A stretch of 64,000 bases of DNA from an uncultured bacterium (GCA_937949555.1 CALEDV010000034.1:17795-81794); one strand, 5' to 3'; positions 27,513 through 36,333 are shown, counted from the first letter of the stretch. A program made the numbers and translations. Notes: generated from the letters alone by a model not told the origin.

Positions 27513-28640
27513 CTATTCATCAATATGTATAATCTCATACTTGCTTGAACCCAATCCAATCCTTTCTGCCTCTTCCATCTGTATCCTATAGGGCTTTTTG
27601 TGTAACTCCAGTAATATGTCTTTGCCCTCGGAAACCTTTTCATCCTCGGCTAAGGAGGCTGGCAGAGGCTTCTGTCTTAAAAGCATATCGGCAGATGCCT
27701 TTTCTATGGCAACCAGATCATCGGATATCATAATGCCTAAATCCTGAATAACTGGCACCTCGGCGGCGGGCATGCAATCGCACTCCGGTTGAATCTCTGT
27801 AAGAAAATTGACATATATTACCTTTCTTGGTTTGAAGGTGCTCAGAACTGCCCCTGCAGCCTCTGCCAGAGATTTCATAAAGTTTTCGTCATCTCCTCCA
27901 GGCAGGGATATTGCGTTCTCAGGGCATACCCTTGTGCACCTTCCGCAGCGCCAGCAGAGGTCATCTTTATAATCAAATTTATTGTCAACAAAAGAAATGC
28001 CCTCTAAAGGGCATATCTCCTGACATTGCAGGCAAAGGGCACACTTATTTTCGTCCCATACGAGCTTGCCTTCTCCAATAGTGTGCATTGCCCCTCTTCC
28101 GCATTTCCATCCACAGTGTCTATGGCTGCCGCTAACTCCACCCATAGCAAGATTTTTAATGGCTCCAGCATAACCTGCCTGAATGTGTCCCTTCACGTGA
28201 GTGCATACTACCATCGCAGGCACATCATGTATAACCGAAGCGACCGCTATTTCTCCAAGTATATCCCCAGCCCTTACCATAATGTTGTCATTGCCATAAA
28301 GTCCGTCGGCAAGCACTACTGGAGCGCCCACAGAGAGATGATTTATGCCGTTTTCGTTTGCCACCTCAAGATAATCAAGCCCTTTAATCCTTACGGTATC
28401 GGTAACAAAGGGCTTGGCCTTTACTGCCTTAACTGCCTCAACAATCTTTCTTAAAAAAACAGGTCTAATGATTCTATGGGCTCCCTCAGAGCCAAAATGG
28501 GTCTTAAGGGCAACCCATTCTTTGGGTTCAAAGTATTCAGAGAGATTGATTGTTTTAAGCAGGGTTTCGAGCTTGCCCGCCATGCTATCGCTGTATTTCC
28601 ATTTCTTTACCCTTGCAGATGCAAAATATACCCTTGCCAT
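27513..28640 (-). CDS. DUF362 domain protein with two [4Fe-4S] ferredoxin motifs
   Basis: Cytoplasmic iron-sulfur protein of unknown role, 375 residues from the ATG at 28640. An in-frame ATG 57 bases upstream is weaker, because AAAGGAGG lies just before the 28640 start. The N-terminal DUF362 region (ALKTHFGSEGAHRIIRP, HVKGHIQAGYAGAIKNLAMG) is followed by two cluster motifs, CALCLQCQEICP and CWRCGRCTRVCP, each C-x2-C-x2-C-x3-C, suited to two [4Fe-4S] centres. It presumably moves electrons, but the partner is unknown. ubiA lies downstream on the same strand beyond 147 bp that hold the candidate small RNA. Confidence 0.82.
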   Translation of the reverse strand: MARVYFASARVKKWKYSDSMAGKLETLLKTINLSEYFEPKEWVALKTHFGSEGAHRIIRPVFLRKIVEAVKAVKAKPFVTDTVRIKGLDYLEVANENGINHLSVGAPVVLADGLYGNDNIMVRAGDILGEIAVASVIHDVPAMVVCTHVKGHIQAGYAGAIKNLAMGGVSGSHRHCGWKCGRGAMHTIGEGKLVWDENKCALCLQCQEICPLEGISFVDNKFDYKDDLCWRCGRCTRVCPENAISLPGGDDENFMKSLAEAAGAVLSTFKPRKVIYVNFLTEIQPECDCMPAAEVPVIQDLGIMISDDLVAIEKASADMLLRQKPLPASLAEDEKVSEGKDILLELHKKPYRIQMEEAERIGLGSSKYEIIHIDE

Positions 28641-28719
28641 TGATTCCTCCTTTATAGGTGTTTTAAAAAAATCTTTTATTTGTTCTATTATAAACAACTT
28701 GATTTGCTAATAGGAAAAC

Positions 28720-30003
28720 ATGGACTATCTGTTATTTCGCTTTAAAGCCTTCCTGCAAGACAAAGGGCTGCTTGAGGACGCCTACATAGTGGGCGGTACA
28801 GTCAGAGATATCTTGCTGGAGCGTGATACTAAGGATCTGGACATCGCAATTAAAGGCGATGTATCGAAGATTGCAAAGGAATTTGCCTATACTATTGATG
28901 CATCCTGCGTAACCCTTGATGAGGAGTTCGCTATAATGAGGGTTATCAAGGGGCAGCAATGGATTGATATTTCAAGGATGAGGTGTGACTCTCTCTTTAT
29001 TGACCTGTCTGAGAGAGATCTAACCATAAATGCTATGGCTATCCCCTTAAACAGTCTTGAAGATGCAAAAAGTTCTTTGATTGATATATACAACGGCGTG
29101 GAAGACCTTGCCGGAGGCCTTTTAAGAATGGTCTCTGAGGAGAATTTCATCAAAGATCCCTTGAGGATTATAAGGGTATTCAGGTTTGCTGTAACCTTAG
29201 ATTTTGCTATTGAAGGAGGCACGCTACAAGCTGCCAAAAGGCTTGTTCCCTTGATAGGTTCTGTGGCCTATGAAAGGATTGCCGAAGAATTAAGAATCAT
29301 ATTTTTATCTCCTCACTCCTCATCGGTGGTTTCACTCATGACCCAACTGAAGGTATTTACACACATTTTTGCAATGACTATCTCAGAGGGATCATTGGTA
29401 AACTATACAAGCCTTGAGGGTATTATTGATGCTATGGATAAAGATATGTCCGTTAAATCAAATTCCTTAAGGAACTACCTTAGTGATAAATACAGACTTT
29501 TCTGCTTAAAGTTTGCCTCCCTATTTGATGGACAAAAAACTGCTATCAAGGCAGCTAAACTATTAAAACTATCCCGAAAAGAACAAGACCTGCTTCAGAG
29601 GTTTATTGCAAGGCGCGGCAAATTTTATGAAATATATAGGAATAACAAGAACTATTACAACAGGGGAATTATAGAGTTGCTATACTCCTCAGGAATGGAT
29701 GCCTTAGGTATTTTGTTGCTTGATACGGCCTTATATTTGGGTGAAGAACCAAGCATTCATGATTACGCAAAGGAGGTTATTGCTTTTTACGATAATCAAT
29801 ACAGGGCAAGAGAACCCATGCTCAATATGATAAGTGGCAATCACCTTATCTCCAAGCTCAATATGCCTCCATCAAGCACAATCAAAGAGATCCTCTATAG
29901 CATTCACATAGGGATACTTGCCGGGCAGATCAACACCCCAGAGGAAGCCTTGCAACAGGCAAAGGTTCTTTATGAATCTAAAGGTGCATTGCAAAAAATA
30001 TAA
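28720..30003 (+). CDS. cca: CCA-adding or polyA-polymerase family tRNA nucleotidyltransferase
   Basis: Class II nucleotidyltransferase of 427 residues that builds or repairs the 3' CCA of tRNAs. The catalytic head is clear: YIVGGTVRDILLERDTKDLDIAI with the Asp-x-Asp pair, then RDLTINAMAI and KDPLRIIRVFRFA, the last being the nucleotide-recognition region. The rest is helical and without an HD domain. Some phyla split the task between CC-adding and A-adding enzymes of this same class; the sequence alone does not show which this is. The one tRNA gene in the window encodes CCA, so repair may suffice. Divergent from the DUF362 gene with a 79-bp gap. Confidence 0.87.
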   Translation: MDYLLFRFKAFLQDKGLLEDAYIVGGTVRDILLERDTKDLDIAIKGDVSKIAKEFAYTIDASCVTLDEEFAIMRVIKGQQWIDISRMRCDSLFIDLSERDLTINAMAIPLNSLEDAKSSLIDIYNGVEDLAGGLLRMVSEENFIKDPLRIIRVFRFAVTLDFAIEGGTLQAAKRLVPLIGSVAYERIAEELRIIFLSPHSSSVVSLMTQLKVFTHIFAMTISEGSLVNYTSLEGIIDAMDKDMSVKSNSLRNYLSDKYRLFCLKFASLFDGQKTAIKAAKLLKLSRKEQDLLQRFIARRGKFYEIYRNNKNYYNRGIIELLYSSGMDALGILLLDTALYLGEEPSIHDYAKEVIAFYDNQYRAREPMLNMISGNHLISKLNMPPSSTIKEILYSIHIGILAGQINTPEEALQQAKVLYESKGALQKI

Positions 30004-30139
30004 GGACATCGCAACCGCTTCTCTCTGCCTACATCACAGACTTCTTGGCATTAAGCATCTAAGGGTAGAAACCTTACATATCCTGAGAGGCAGTAATTTC
30101 ACCATTCCTGCTTACATTTGACCTTTAGAAACATTCTGT

Positions 30140-30153
30140 GTCATATTTATGAC
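30140..30153. promoter_or_regulatory. FleQ-box-like palindrome abutting the FleQ-like start codon
   Basis: GTCATATTTATGAC: arms GTCAT and ATGAC around four A/T bases, with the same GTCA-N6-TGAC geometry as the two boxes near 31156-31211. It ends one base before the preferred ATG at 30154, which would suit autorepression near the transcription start. Confidence 0.45.
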
Positions 30154-31173
30154 ATGACATTATCTGTGAAATCTTTTCATTCTGATCCCCATGCAATAAT
30201 CGGCTCATCTATGCCCTTGCTGGAGATATTCGAGATTATCAATCGGGTTGCTAAAACTGACAGCACGGTGCTAGTGCTTGGGGAGAGTGGAACTGGCAAG
30301 GAATTAGTAGCAAAAAATATCCATTACAAAAGCCCTAGGGCAAACAAACCTTTTATACATGTAAACTGTGCTGCTATACCCTCGACACTTCTTGAGTCAG
30401 AGCTCTTTGGCTACGAAAAGGGCGCCTTTACAGGCGCTGTTACTGCAAGGGCTGGCAGGTTTGAGATGGCTGACTCGGGCACATTGTTCCTTGATGAGAT
30501 CGGTGATATGCCTCCAATCCTTCAGGTCAAGATATTAAGGGCGCTTCAGGAAAAGAGTTTTGAACGTATAGGGGGCATAAAGACAGTGCATGCAGATGTG
30601 AGGATAATTGCAGCTACTAACAAAAATCTCGAACAGGCGGTCAAAGAAGGCAGGTTTAGGGAAGACCTTTATTACAGACTTAATGTTATACCTATCACAA
30701 TGCCTCCCTTGAGGACAAGGACACAGGACCTGCCTGAGTTGTGCGAATATTTTCTTGACAAATATTCTGTGAAAATTGGACGCAAGAGATTAACTATAAA
30801 TAAAAGTGCTATGAACTATCTATTGCAATACTCCTGGCCTGGCAATGTAAGAGAGCTTGAAAACCTTATTGAACGGTTGTTTGTGTTGAAACAGGATGAT
30901 ACTGTCACCCCCTATGACCTGCCTGATAAGATAATCAACAGAGGGATACCAGAATTTCCTAATACCGTTGAGGATGATGAAAATCCCTTTATAAATGGAA
31001 TAGATCTAAATGCAACCATTGCTAAATATGAAAAAAATCTTATACTCCATGCCTTAGATCTGAATGAGGGGGTTCAGTCGAGGGCAGCAAAATATCTCAA
31101 TATTAAAAGGACTACCCTTATACAGAAAATGAAGCGGCATGGCATTGACCAAAATGTCATTAAATTGACATAA
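30154..31173 (+). CDS. Sigma-54-dependent activator, FleQ/FlrA-like, lacking a receiver domain
   Basis: Enhancer-binding protein, likely top regulator of the flagellar genes that follow. About 339 residues from the ATG at 30154; a TTG at 30118 is possible but less likely. The AAA+ core has Walker A GESGTGKE, the sigma-54 contact loop GAFTGA in YEKGAFTGAV, Walker B LFLDEIGDM and the R-finger region FREDLYYRLNVIP. The C-terminal Fis-type helix-turn-helix contains RTTLIQKMKRHG, close to the RTTLVEKM recognition helix of FleQ and unlike the NtrC type. No N-terminal receiver or FleQ domain exists: only about 20 residues precede the core. FleQ-box-like sites flank the gene. Confidence 0.82.
   Translation: MTLSVKSFHSDPHAIIGSSMPLLEIFEIINRVAKTDSTVLVLGESGTGKELVAKNIHYKSPRANKPFIHVNCAAIPSTLLESELFGYEKGAFTGAVTARAGRFEMADSGTLFLDEIGDMPPILQVKILRALQEKSFERIGGIKTVHADVRIIAATNKNLEQAVKEGRFREDLYYRLNVIPITMPPLRTRTQDLPELCEYFLDKYSVKIGRKRLTINKSAMNYLLQYSWPGNVRELENLIERLFVLKQDDTVTPYDLPDKIINRGIPEFPNTVEDDENPFINGIDLNATIAKYEKNLILHALDLNEGVQSRAAKYLNIKRTTLIQKMKRHGIDQNVIKLT
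31156..31169. promoter_or_regulatory. FleQ-box-like operator 1
   Basis: GTCATTAAATTGAC, inside the last codons of the FleQ-like gene. It fits the Pseudomonas FleQ consensus GTCANTAAATTGAC, as I recall it, at every defined position. Its centre is 42 bp from operator 2, four helical turns, and about 146 bp before the predicted start of the next operon. Confidence 0.55.
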
Positions 31174-31197
31174 CATCCTTAAACAAACTCTTTTATG

Positions 31198-31211
31198 GTC
31201 AATATATTGAC
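31198..31211. promoter_or_regulatory. FleQ-box-like operator 2
   Basis: GTCAATATATTGAC, a perfect 14-bp palindrome in the intergenic region, differing from the recalled FleQ consensus at one defined position. It lies about 104 bp before the predicted transcription start of the TPR-kinase-regulator operon, a normal distance for sigma-54 enhancer sites. Confidence 0.55.
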
Positions 31212-31282
31212 TATCTATTGTCCTAATGTCCGTGAATACCCTATAGTAGCTCTGTTTTCAAAGAATCTCAATTGGTTATCTT

Positions 31283-31298
31283 TGGCATAAATCTTTCT
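31283..31298 (+). promoter_or_regulatory. Sigma-54-like -24/-12 element of the TPR-fleSR operon
   Basis: TGGCATA-N4-TTTCT with the required 10 bases between GG (-24) and the -12 dinucleotide. The -12 reads TC instead of GC, so it is one mismatch from consensus and may be weak. The start would be near 31309, 24 bases before the TPR gene. Confidence 0.45.
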
Positions 31299-31332
31299 AT
31301 TAGTGATCACTGTCTGTTAAATTAACACAATT

Positions 31333-32955
31333 ATGATAAAGACAAGGATTTACATAATTATTGCACTATTGTTTTTCTGTTGCTACCCTTTGGATGCCTC
31401 AGATCAGGAGCTCAACAGGGCTGATTTGTTGCTGAAAAGCAAAAAGTACTTTGAGGCAAGAGATTCCTATAGGGATATTTTTTTAAAAAATAAAGGACCT
31501 TTAGCAGAACAGGCGCTATTGGGTGTAGCAAAGGCTGATTACTTTCTTAAGAGGTATTACGAATCCCGTGAAAACCTAAACAGGCTGATCTCTATGACAA
31601 AGAATCCTGAGATTGTCAATGAGACCAATTATTATTTAGGACTAATTGCCTTGTCTTTATACAATTATAGGCTTGCAGAGCGGCATCTGAGCAATGTATC
31701 TGGGAAACTAAAAGTTGGGGCAACTATAGCGATGGCAGAGGCTGCCCTTAGATTAAACCATGTGACAGAGGCTGAGACCTTGCTGAAAACATTGAGAAAC
31801 ATTGAGATAGAGATGCACCCAAGGGGAGTGGCTGTTAGGGCTATGGTTGACAGTCTGAAGGGAAGGCACGAAAGGGCAGTTGCATCAATCACCAGGTTAG
31901 ATGACAAGATGCTCAGGGAACTTGACATGACTGTAGAAAAGGCTCAGATACTTTACTATGCCAATAAACTAAAGGATGCGGAGGCGCAGCTCAACAAACT
32001 CATTGCCTTGCCAGATACGACCAATGTAAACAGACTAAGGGCGTTTAGGGTGCTTTGGCAGGTATATACAAAGGAAAACCGCCCTGATGATGCAATAAGG
32101 GTAGGCAATGCAATGCTTGCCTATGAGTACTCTGACGATTTCAAGATAAGGCTTGCTAAGCTTTACGACAAAAAGGGCGATATGGCAAATTCTCTTAGGG
32201 TGCTTTCATATATTGAGTCGAGGAGATTAAAAGAACAGGAGTTCGAAAAGAGATTTAAAACCCTTCTTTCAAAGAAGGACCCTGCATCAACTCATTACAT
32301 CAACAGATACGGCAATTATGTTGGCGATAACAGCCCTTTGCTTGTAGATATGGCAAGACAACTTGTCTCAGAAAAGGATAAGAAAAGGGCTATTGAGCTT
32401 TTAAGAAGGGCATCAAGGGGCGCCTCAGCCGGTATAGCATCTCTGTACATGGCAGAGTTGCTCTTGGAGGAAAATAGATATTCAGAGGCAAAAAAGGCCT
32501 TGGACTATCTCTCCATTGACCCTCGATATGCCCGTCAAGCCGCAGTAATGCTCGGGAAAATATTAGAAAGGGAAGGCAATCCTGCTTCAGCTCTTGAGTA
32601 CTACAAAAAGATATATGAGGTCTCTAAGGATGCAAAGATTGCAGAACGCATTGGAGATATACTCTGGCAACAGTCAAATAGGGCAGAGGCTGCAAAATAC
32701 TATGTTCTTGCATCGGCCGGCGGCAATCTCACCGGCTCTATTAAGGCAGGGGACTATTATTATCTCAATGGCGATAATCAAAGGGCCTCTGAGTATTACA
32801 AAAAGGCTATAGGCATATCCAAAGAACAACCCGAATATATCTGGATAAACTACCAATATGGGAAACTAACAAGAAATAAGGAGTATCTCAAGAACGCTGC
32901 CTCTGGCAAGGGTGAGATAGCAGAGGCTGCAAAGATACTCCTGAGGGAATTCTAA
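31333..32955 (+). CDS. Exported TPR-repeat protein in the flagellar regulator operon
   Basis: Unrecognised secreted protein of 540 residues. A signal peptide covers roughly residues 1-22 (hydrophobic IYIIIALLFFCCYPLDA); Cys17 is not in a lipobox. The rest is made of tetratricopeptide-like helical hairpins, for example LLLKSKKYFEARDSYRDIF, YYLGLIALSLYNYRLAERHL, LYMAELLLEENRYSEAKKAL and AGDYYYLNGDNQRASEYYKKA. It probably acts as a periplasmic scaffold. The position between the FleQ-like gene and the kinase, with the kinase start directly after its stop codon, suggests a role in flagellar assembly or in the signal to the kinase. I know no named homologue. Confidence 0.7.
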   Translation: MIKTRIYIIIALLFFCCYPLDASDQELNRADLLLKSKKYFEARDSYRDIFLKNKGPLAEQALLGVAKADYFLKRYYESRENLNRLISMTKNPEIVNETNYYLGLIALSLYNYRLAERHLSNVSGKLKVGATIAMAEAALRLNHVTEAETLLKTLRNIEIEMHPRGVAVRAMVDSLKGRHERAVASITRLDDKMLRELDMTVEKAQILYYANKLKDAEAQLNKLIALPDTTNVNRLRAFRVLWQVYTKENRPDDAIRVGNAMLAYEYSDDFKIRLAKLYDKKGDMANSLRVLSYIESRRLKEQEFEKRFKTLLSKKDPASTHYINRYGNYVGDNSPLLVDMARQLVSEKDKKRAIELLRRASRGASAGIASLYMAELLLEENRYSEAKKALDYLSIDPRYARQAAVMLGKILEREGNPASALEYYKKIYEVSKDAKIAERIGDILWQQSNRAEAAKYYVLASAGGNLTGSIKAGDYYYLNGDNQRASEYYKKAIGISKEQPEYIWINYQYGKLTRNKEYLKNAASGKGEIAEAAKILLREF

Positions 32956-34113
32956 ATGGACTCTGTGCCTGCAAGATCTATAAATAATATTGAACTCTTA
33001 AGTGACGCAATACATTCCTTCAACAGGGTCTCGGACACGCTCCTCCAGCATTACAGAAGCCTTGAGGAACGTGTAATAGTGCTTACAAAGGAGGTAGATC
33101 ATAAAAAGCAGCTTTTAAACAGCATACTGGACAGCATTGATATTGGTGTGGTCTTTTTTGATACCGAGGGCATTATAAAGATGATAAACAGGGCAGCAGA
33201 AGAGTTGATCAATGCAGACCCTGAGGAGATGATAGGGAAGAGGCAACTTGGAGCCGCCATAGAGGGAGACATGATAATACCTAAAAAGGGAAAGCCCTTT
33301 TTTGCCCTTATCTCCAGAAGGGATGTTGTTGATAATACAGGGACTATTATAGGAAATGTGCTGATTTTTAAAGATATAAGCCGATTGAAGGAACTTGAGG
33401 CGTTGAATGAGAGAAACAGGAGGCTTACAGCGATGGGCGAATTAGTTATGAAGATAGCCCATGAGATCAGAAATCCCTTAGGCAGCATAGAGCTCTTTGC
33501 GGGGCTACTTCAGTCTGACTTAAAGGACAGTGAACAGGGGCAGTATGCAGGAAGGATATCAAAGTCAGTACGGACATTGGTCAACACCCTTGATAATATG
33601 CTCAGTTTTGCGAAGGAGCTTAAGCCAAATCTTGCATCACATTCTATTAAGCAGGTAGTAGATGAGATAAGTGAAGAGTTCACAGGCTATATAAGAAACA
33701 ACAATGTTACACTCAAGACAATACTTAAAGAGGATTACAAGGTCTCCATTGATAAGGGTCTTTTTAGACAGGCATTAATAAACCTGCTGATAAATGCAGT
33801 ACAGGCTATGCCTGAGGGTGGGGAGATAGTATTAGAGGTGACTGAGGAGAAAAGGGGGGATATTAAGATGCTCAGCCTAAGACTCTCCGATGCAGGTATA
33901 GGCATTGCGAAGGAATTGTTGCCAAATATATTTGAGCCCTTTTACTCAACAAAAGACAGAGGCACAGGACTGGGGTTGTCTATTTCTGCGAGTATTATAA
34001 AGGCACACAAAGGGAGCATATCTGTAGAGAGTAGTCCAGGCAAGGGGACTGTTTTTACAATCCTATTGCCTATTGATCGCACAAGAGGCAATGGAGGCAA
34101 TATATTATTATGA
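32956..34113 (+). CDS. PAS sensor histidine kinase, FleS/FlrB-like
   Basis: Soluble histidine kinase of 385 residues without transmembrane segments. A PAS domain lies at about 50-150 (ILDSIDIGVVFFDTEGIIKMINRAAEEL), then a HisKA domain with phospho-acceptor His169 in KIAHEIRNPLGSIELF, then the ATPase domain with N box NLLINAVQAMPEGG, G1 DAGIGI and GTGLGLS. It starts immediately after the TPR gene stop and overlaps the response-regulator gene as ATGA (34110-34113), so the pair is surely cognate. By place and architecture it corresponds to FleS/FlrB/FlgS, which sense flagellar export-apparatus assembly from the cytoplasm; the assignment is by synteny. Confidence 0.83.
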   Translation: MDSVPARSINNIELLSDAIHSFNRVSDTLLQHYRSLEERVIVLTKEVDHKKQLLNSILDSIDIGVVFFDTEGIIKMINRAAEELINADPEEMIGKRQLGAAIEGDMIIPKKGKPFFALISRRDVVDNTGTIIGNVLIFKDISRLKELEALNERNRRLTAMGELVMKIAHEIRNPLGSIELFAGLLQSDLKDSEQGQYAGRISKSVRTLVNTLDNMLSFAKELKPNLASHSIKQVVDEISEEFTGYIRNNNVTLKTILKEDYKVSIDKGLFRQALINLLINAVQAMPEGGEIVLEVTEEKRGDIKMLSLRLSDAGIGIAKELLPNIFEPFYSTKDRGTGLGLSISASIIKAHKGSISVESSPGKGTVFTILLPIDRTRGNGGNILL

Positions 34114-35396
34114 AAAGGGCGCTCATACTTGACGATGAAGAGGACATGGCAACTGCGCTGAAGGAGGCTGTTAGGAGATGCGGTTTTCAGGTTGAGGTCT
34201 TCAGCAATCCAGCCGATGCGCTATCAACGGTAAACCTGTCTGAATATTCACTAATTGTTACAGATATGAAGATGCCTAAGATGAGTGGGCTGGAGTTTCT
34301 AACCCACATCAGGAAAAAAGGGCTATTTGTGCCTGTGATAGTGATTACAGGATTTGGCACCGTAGAGAATGCTGTAGAGGCGATGAAACTTGGAGCTACC
34401 GATTATATAATGAAACCCGTTTCTCTGGATGCATTGAAAGCGACTATAGCAAGGGTAGTGCCTACTGATGAACAGGAGCTCATCGCCGTATCTTCGGCAA
34501 TGACAGCGCTTGTATCTACCGCAAGGGAGATTGCCCATAGCGATATCTCTATACTGCTTTCGGGTGAGAGCGGTACAGGCAAAGAGGTAATTGCAAGGTT
34601 TATACACAGAATGAGCAATAGGTCTGATAAGCCCTTTGTAGCTATTAATTGTGCTGCCATATCAGAAAGTCTGCTTGAATCGGAATTGTTTGGTTATGAA
34701 AAGGGTTCCTTTACCGGAGCCTCTGAACGTAGGATTGGCAAGTTTGAACTGGCTAATCAAGGCACCATGCTTCTTGATGAGATAAGTGAGATGGCCTTTG
34801 CTCTGCAAGCAAAGCTATTAAGGGTAATTCAAGAAAAAGAGATAGATCGGATAGGGGGAAGGTTTCCTGTGCCTGTGGATGTAAGAATAATTGCCACTAC
34901 AAACAGAGACCTGCTATCGGAGGTAAAGAGTGGAAGATTCAGGGAAGACTTATATTATAGGCTCAATGTCTTCCCCTTAAAAATACCCCCCCTTAGGGAG
35001 AGGCCAGAAGACATAATACCTCTGGCAGAATTCTTTTTAAGGAAACTTTCCCAACGTATGCGACGTACCTTCAGGATTTCAGAGCAGCTAAGGGAACATC
35101 TCAAGAAGAGACTTTGGAACGGTAATGTTAGAGAACTTGAGAATTATCTCTACAGGATCGCTGTAGTATCAAAATCGGAGGATATATATACGCCTGAAGA
35201 GGAGATGGAAGCCTCTGAAGAAACTTCTCAGAGAATTGACTCTCCTATTACTGTTAAGGATATGGAAAGGGAACTGATTCTAAAAACCTTGAAAGAAACA
35301 GGCTGGAATAAGACAAGGGCTGCGGAGGTGCTTGGGGTTACCTCAAGGACAATAAGAAACAAATTAAAGGAATATGGCATTAGCCAACAACAGTAG
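34110..35396 (+). CDS. Sigma-54 response regulator, FleR/FlrC-like
   Basis: NtrC-family activator of 428 residues. The receiver domain (1-120) has acidic residues DDEED at 8-12 and phospho-acceptor Asp52 (IVTDMKMP). The AAA+ domain shows Walker A GESGTGKE at 152-159, Walker B LLDEISEM and the FREDLYYRLNVFPL segment. The sigma-54 loop reads GSFTGA (199-204) instead of GAFTGA, a tolerated but less common variant. The Fis-type end RAAEVLGVTSRTIRNKLKEYG resembles FleR/FlrC/FlgR. It is coupled to the kinase gene and followed by a sigma-54 promoter before flgB, so it is likely the direct activator of the rod and hook genes. Confidence 0.86.
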   Translation: MKRALILDDEEDMATALKEAVRRCGFQVEVFSNPADALSTVNLSEYSLIVTDMKMPKMSGLEFLTHIRKKGLFVPVIVITGFGTVENAVEAMKLGATDYIMKPVSLDALKATIARVVPTDEQELIAVSSAMTALVSTAREIAHSDISILLSGESGTGKEVIARFIHRMSNRSDKPFVAINCAAISESLLESELFGYEKGSFTGASERRIGKFELANQGTMLLDEISEMAFALQAKLLRVIQEKEIDRIGGRFPVPVDVRIIATTNRDLLSEVKSGRFREDLYYRLNVFPLKIPPLRERPEDIIPLAEFFLRKLSQRMRRTFRISEQLREHLKKRLWNGNVRELENYLYRIAVVSKSEDIYTPEEEMEASEETSQRIDSPITVKDMERELILKTLKETGWNKTRAAEVLGVTSRTIRNKLKEYGISQQQ

Positions 35397-35414
35397 AATA
35401 TGGGCTCTTTCTTA

Positions 35415-35430
35415 TGGAATAATTATTGCA
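35415..35430 (+). promoter_or_regulatory. Sigma-54 promoter before flgB
   Basis: TGGAATA-ATTA-TTGCA: GG at 35416-35417 and GC at 35428-35429, exactly 10 bases apart. Only the C of TGGC is replaced. Start predicted near 35441; the GGGAG ribosome site of flgB lies 30 bases on. Confidence 0.65.
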
Positions 35431-35480
35431 TATATTCACGATTATAGAGGTGTAGTTAATATTCCTAAAAGGGAGATAAG

Positions 35481-35834
35481 ATGCCAGACCGAAGCATGAT
35501 CATACTGGAAAAAATGATGGATATAGCCTCATACAGAAGGCATTTGCTTGCATCTAACATAGCCAATGCCGACACGCCAGGTTATAAGGCAAAGGATATA
35601 TCCTTTAAGCGAGAGATGTCTAAAGCCTTAGGGGACTTAGAGGTTGGGAGGATTGATAAAGGCACATATGAGGTTTTTGAAACCTTCAATACGATGCCTA
35701 ACAGAGACGGCAACACGGTAAATGTTGATATAGAAATGGCAAAGATAGCAGAAAATTCAATGACCTACAATACAGCGGTTCAACTCTTTGGCAGAAGGGC
35801 AAGGATGCTGAGAGATGCCCTTAAGTCCAGATAA
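35481..35834 (+). CDS. flgB: Flagellar proximal rod protein FlgB
   Basis: Structural subunit of the proximal flagellar rod in the periplasm, exported through the flagellar type III apparatus. It has 117 residues, slightly shorter than the 130-140 of enterics. The conserved N-terminal rod motif LASNIANADTPGYKAKDISF is present, and the C-terminal helix contains MAKIAENSMTYNTAVQL. First gene after the sigma-54 promoter; GGGAG stands before the ATG, and flgC follows by 22 bp. Confidence 0.94.
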   Translation: MPDRSMIILEKMMDIASYRRHLLASNIANADTPGYKAKDISFKREMSKALGDLEVGRIDKGTYEVFETFNTMPNRDGNTVNVDIEMAKIAENSMTYNTAVQLFGRRARMLRDALKSR

Positions 35835-35856
35835 AGCAGGGGAGGTATAGGCTTCT

Positions 35857-36264
35857 ATGAATAATTTATTTATGCCCCTTAAGATAAGCGCTACGGCGTT
35901 GGAGGCACAAAAGGTGAGAATGAATGTAATAGCCTCCAACATTGCCAATGCAAGTTCTACACGTACCCCTGAGGGAGGGCCATACAGGAAAAGGGATGTG
36001 GTCTTTGAATCCTACATGTTTGATCAGAACTCAGTGGGAGTCAATATATCAAAGATCGTGGAGGACAAGAGACCTTTCAGGACAGTATATGATCCTTCCC
36101 ATCCCGATGCTGACCAGTCAGGGTATGTCAACTATCCTAATGTCAATAATATTGAAGAGATGGTGAATCTTATGAATGCCTCAAGGGCATACGAGGCAAA
36201 TCTTACGCTGATAACATCCTTTAAGGATTCTTACTCAAGAACCCTTGATTTACTGAGGGCTTAA
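35857..36264 (+). CDS. flgC: Flagellar proximal rod protein FlgC
   Basis: Rod subunit of 135 residues that assembles with FlgB, FlgF and FliE between the MS ring and the distal rod. The N-terminal helix has the family motif RMNVIASNIANASSTRTPEGGPY. The C-terminal VNNIEEMVNLMNASRAYEANLT is the coiled-coil region that sits in the rod core. The order flgB-flgC-fliE is the standard operon head and the spacing implies co-transcription. Full length. Confidence 0.96.
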   Translation: MNNLFMPLKISATALEAQKVRMNVIASNIANASSTRTPEGGPYRKRDVVFESYMFDQNSVGVNISKIVEDKRPFRTVYDPSHPDADQSGYVNYPNVNNIEEMVNLMNASRAYEANLTLITSFKDSYSRTLDLLRA

Positions 36265-36333
36265 AAGTGCATCCTAAGTCTGCTACAATAAAGATAGAAG
36301 AGGTTTTAATATACTTAACAGGAGGGGTAGGAT

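Noticed and set aside
30044..30060. TGGCATTAAGCATCT as a sigma-54 promoter for the FleQ-like gene
   Set aside because: GG is present but the dinucleotide 10 bases later is CT, not GC, so the -12 element is missing.
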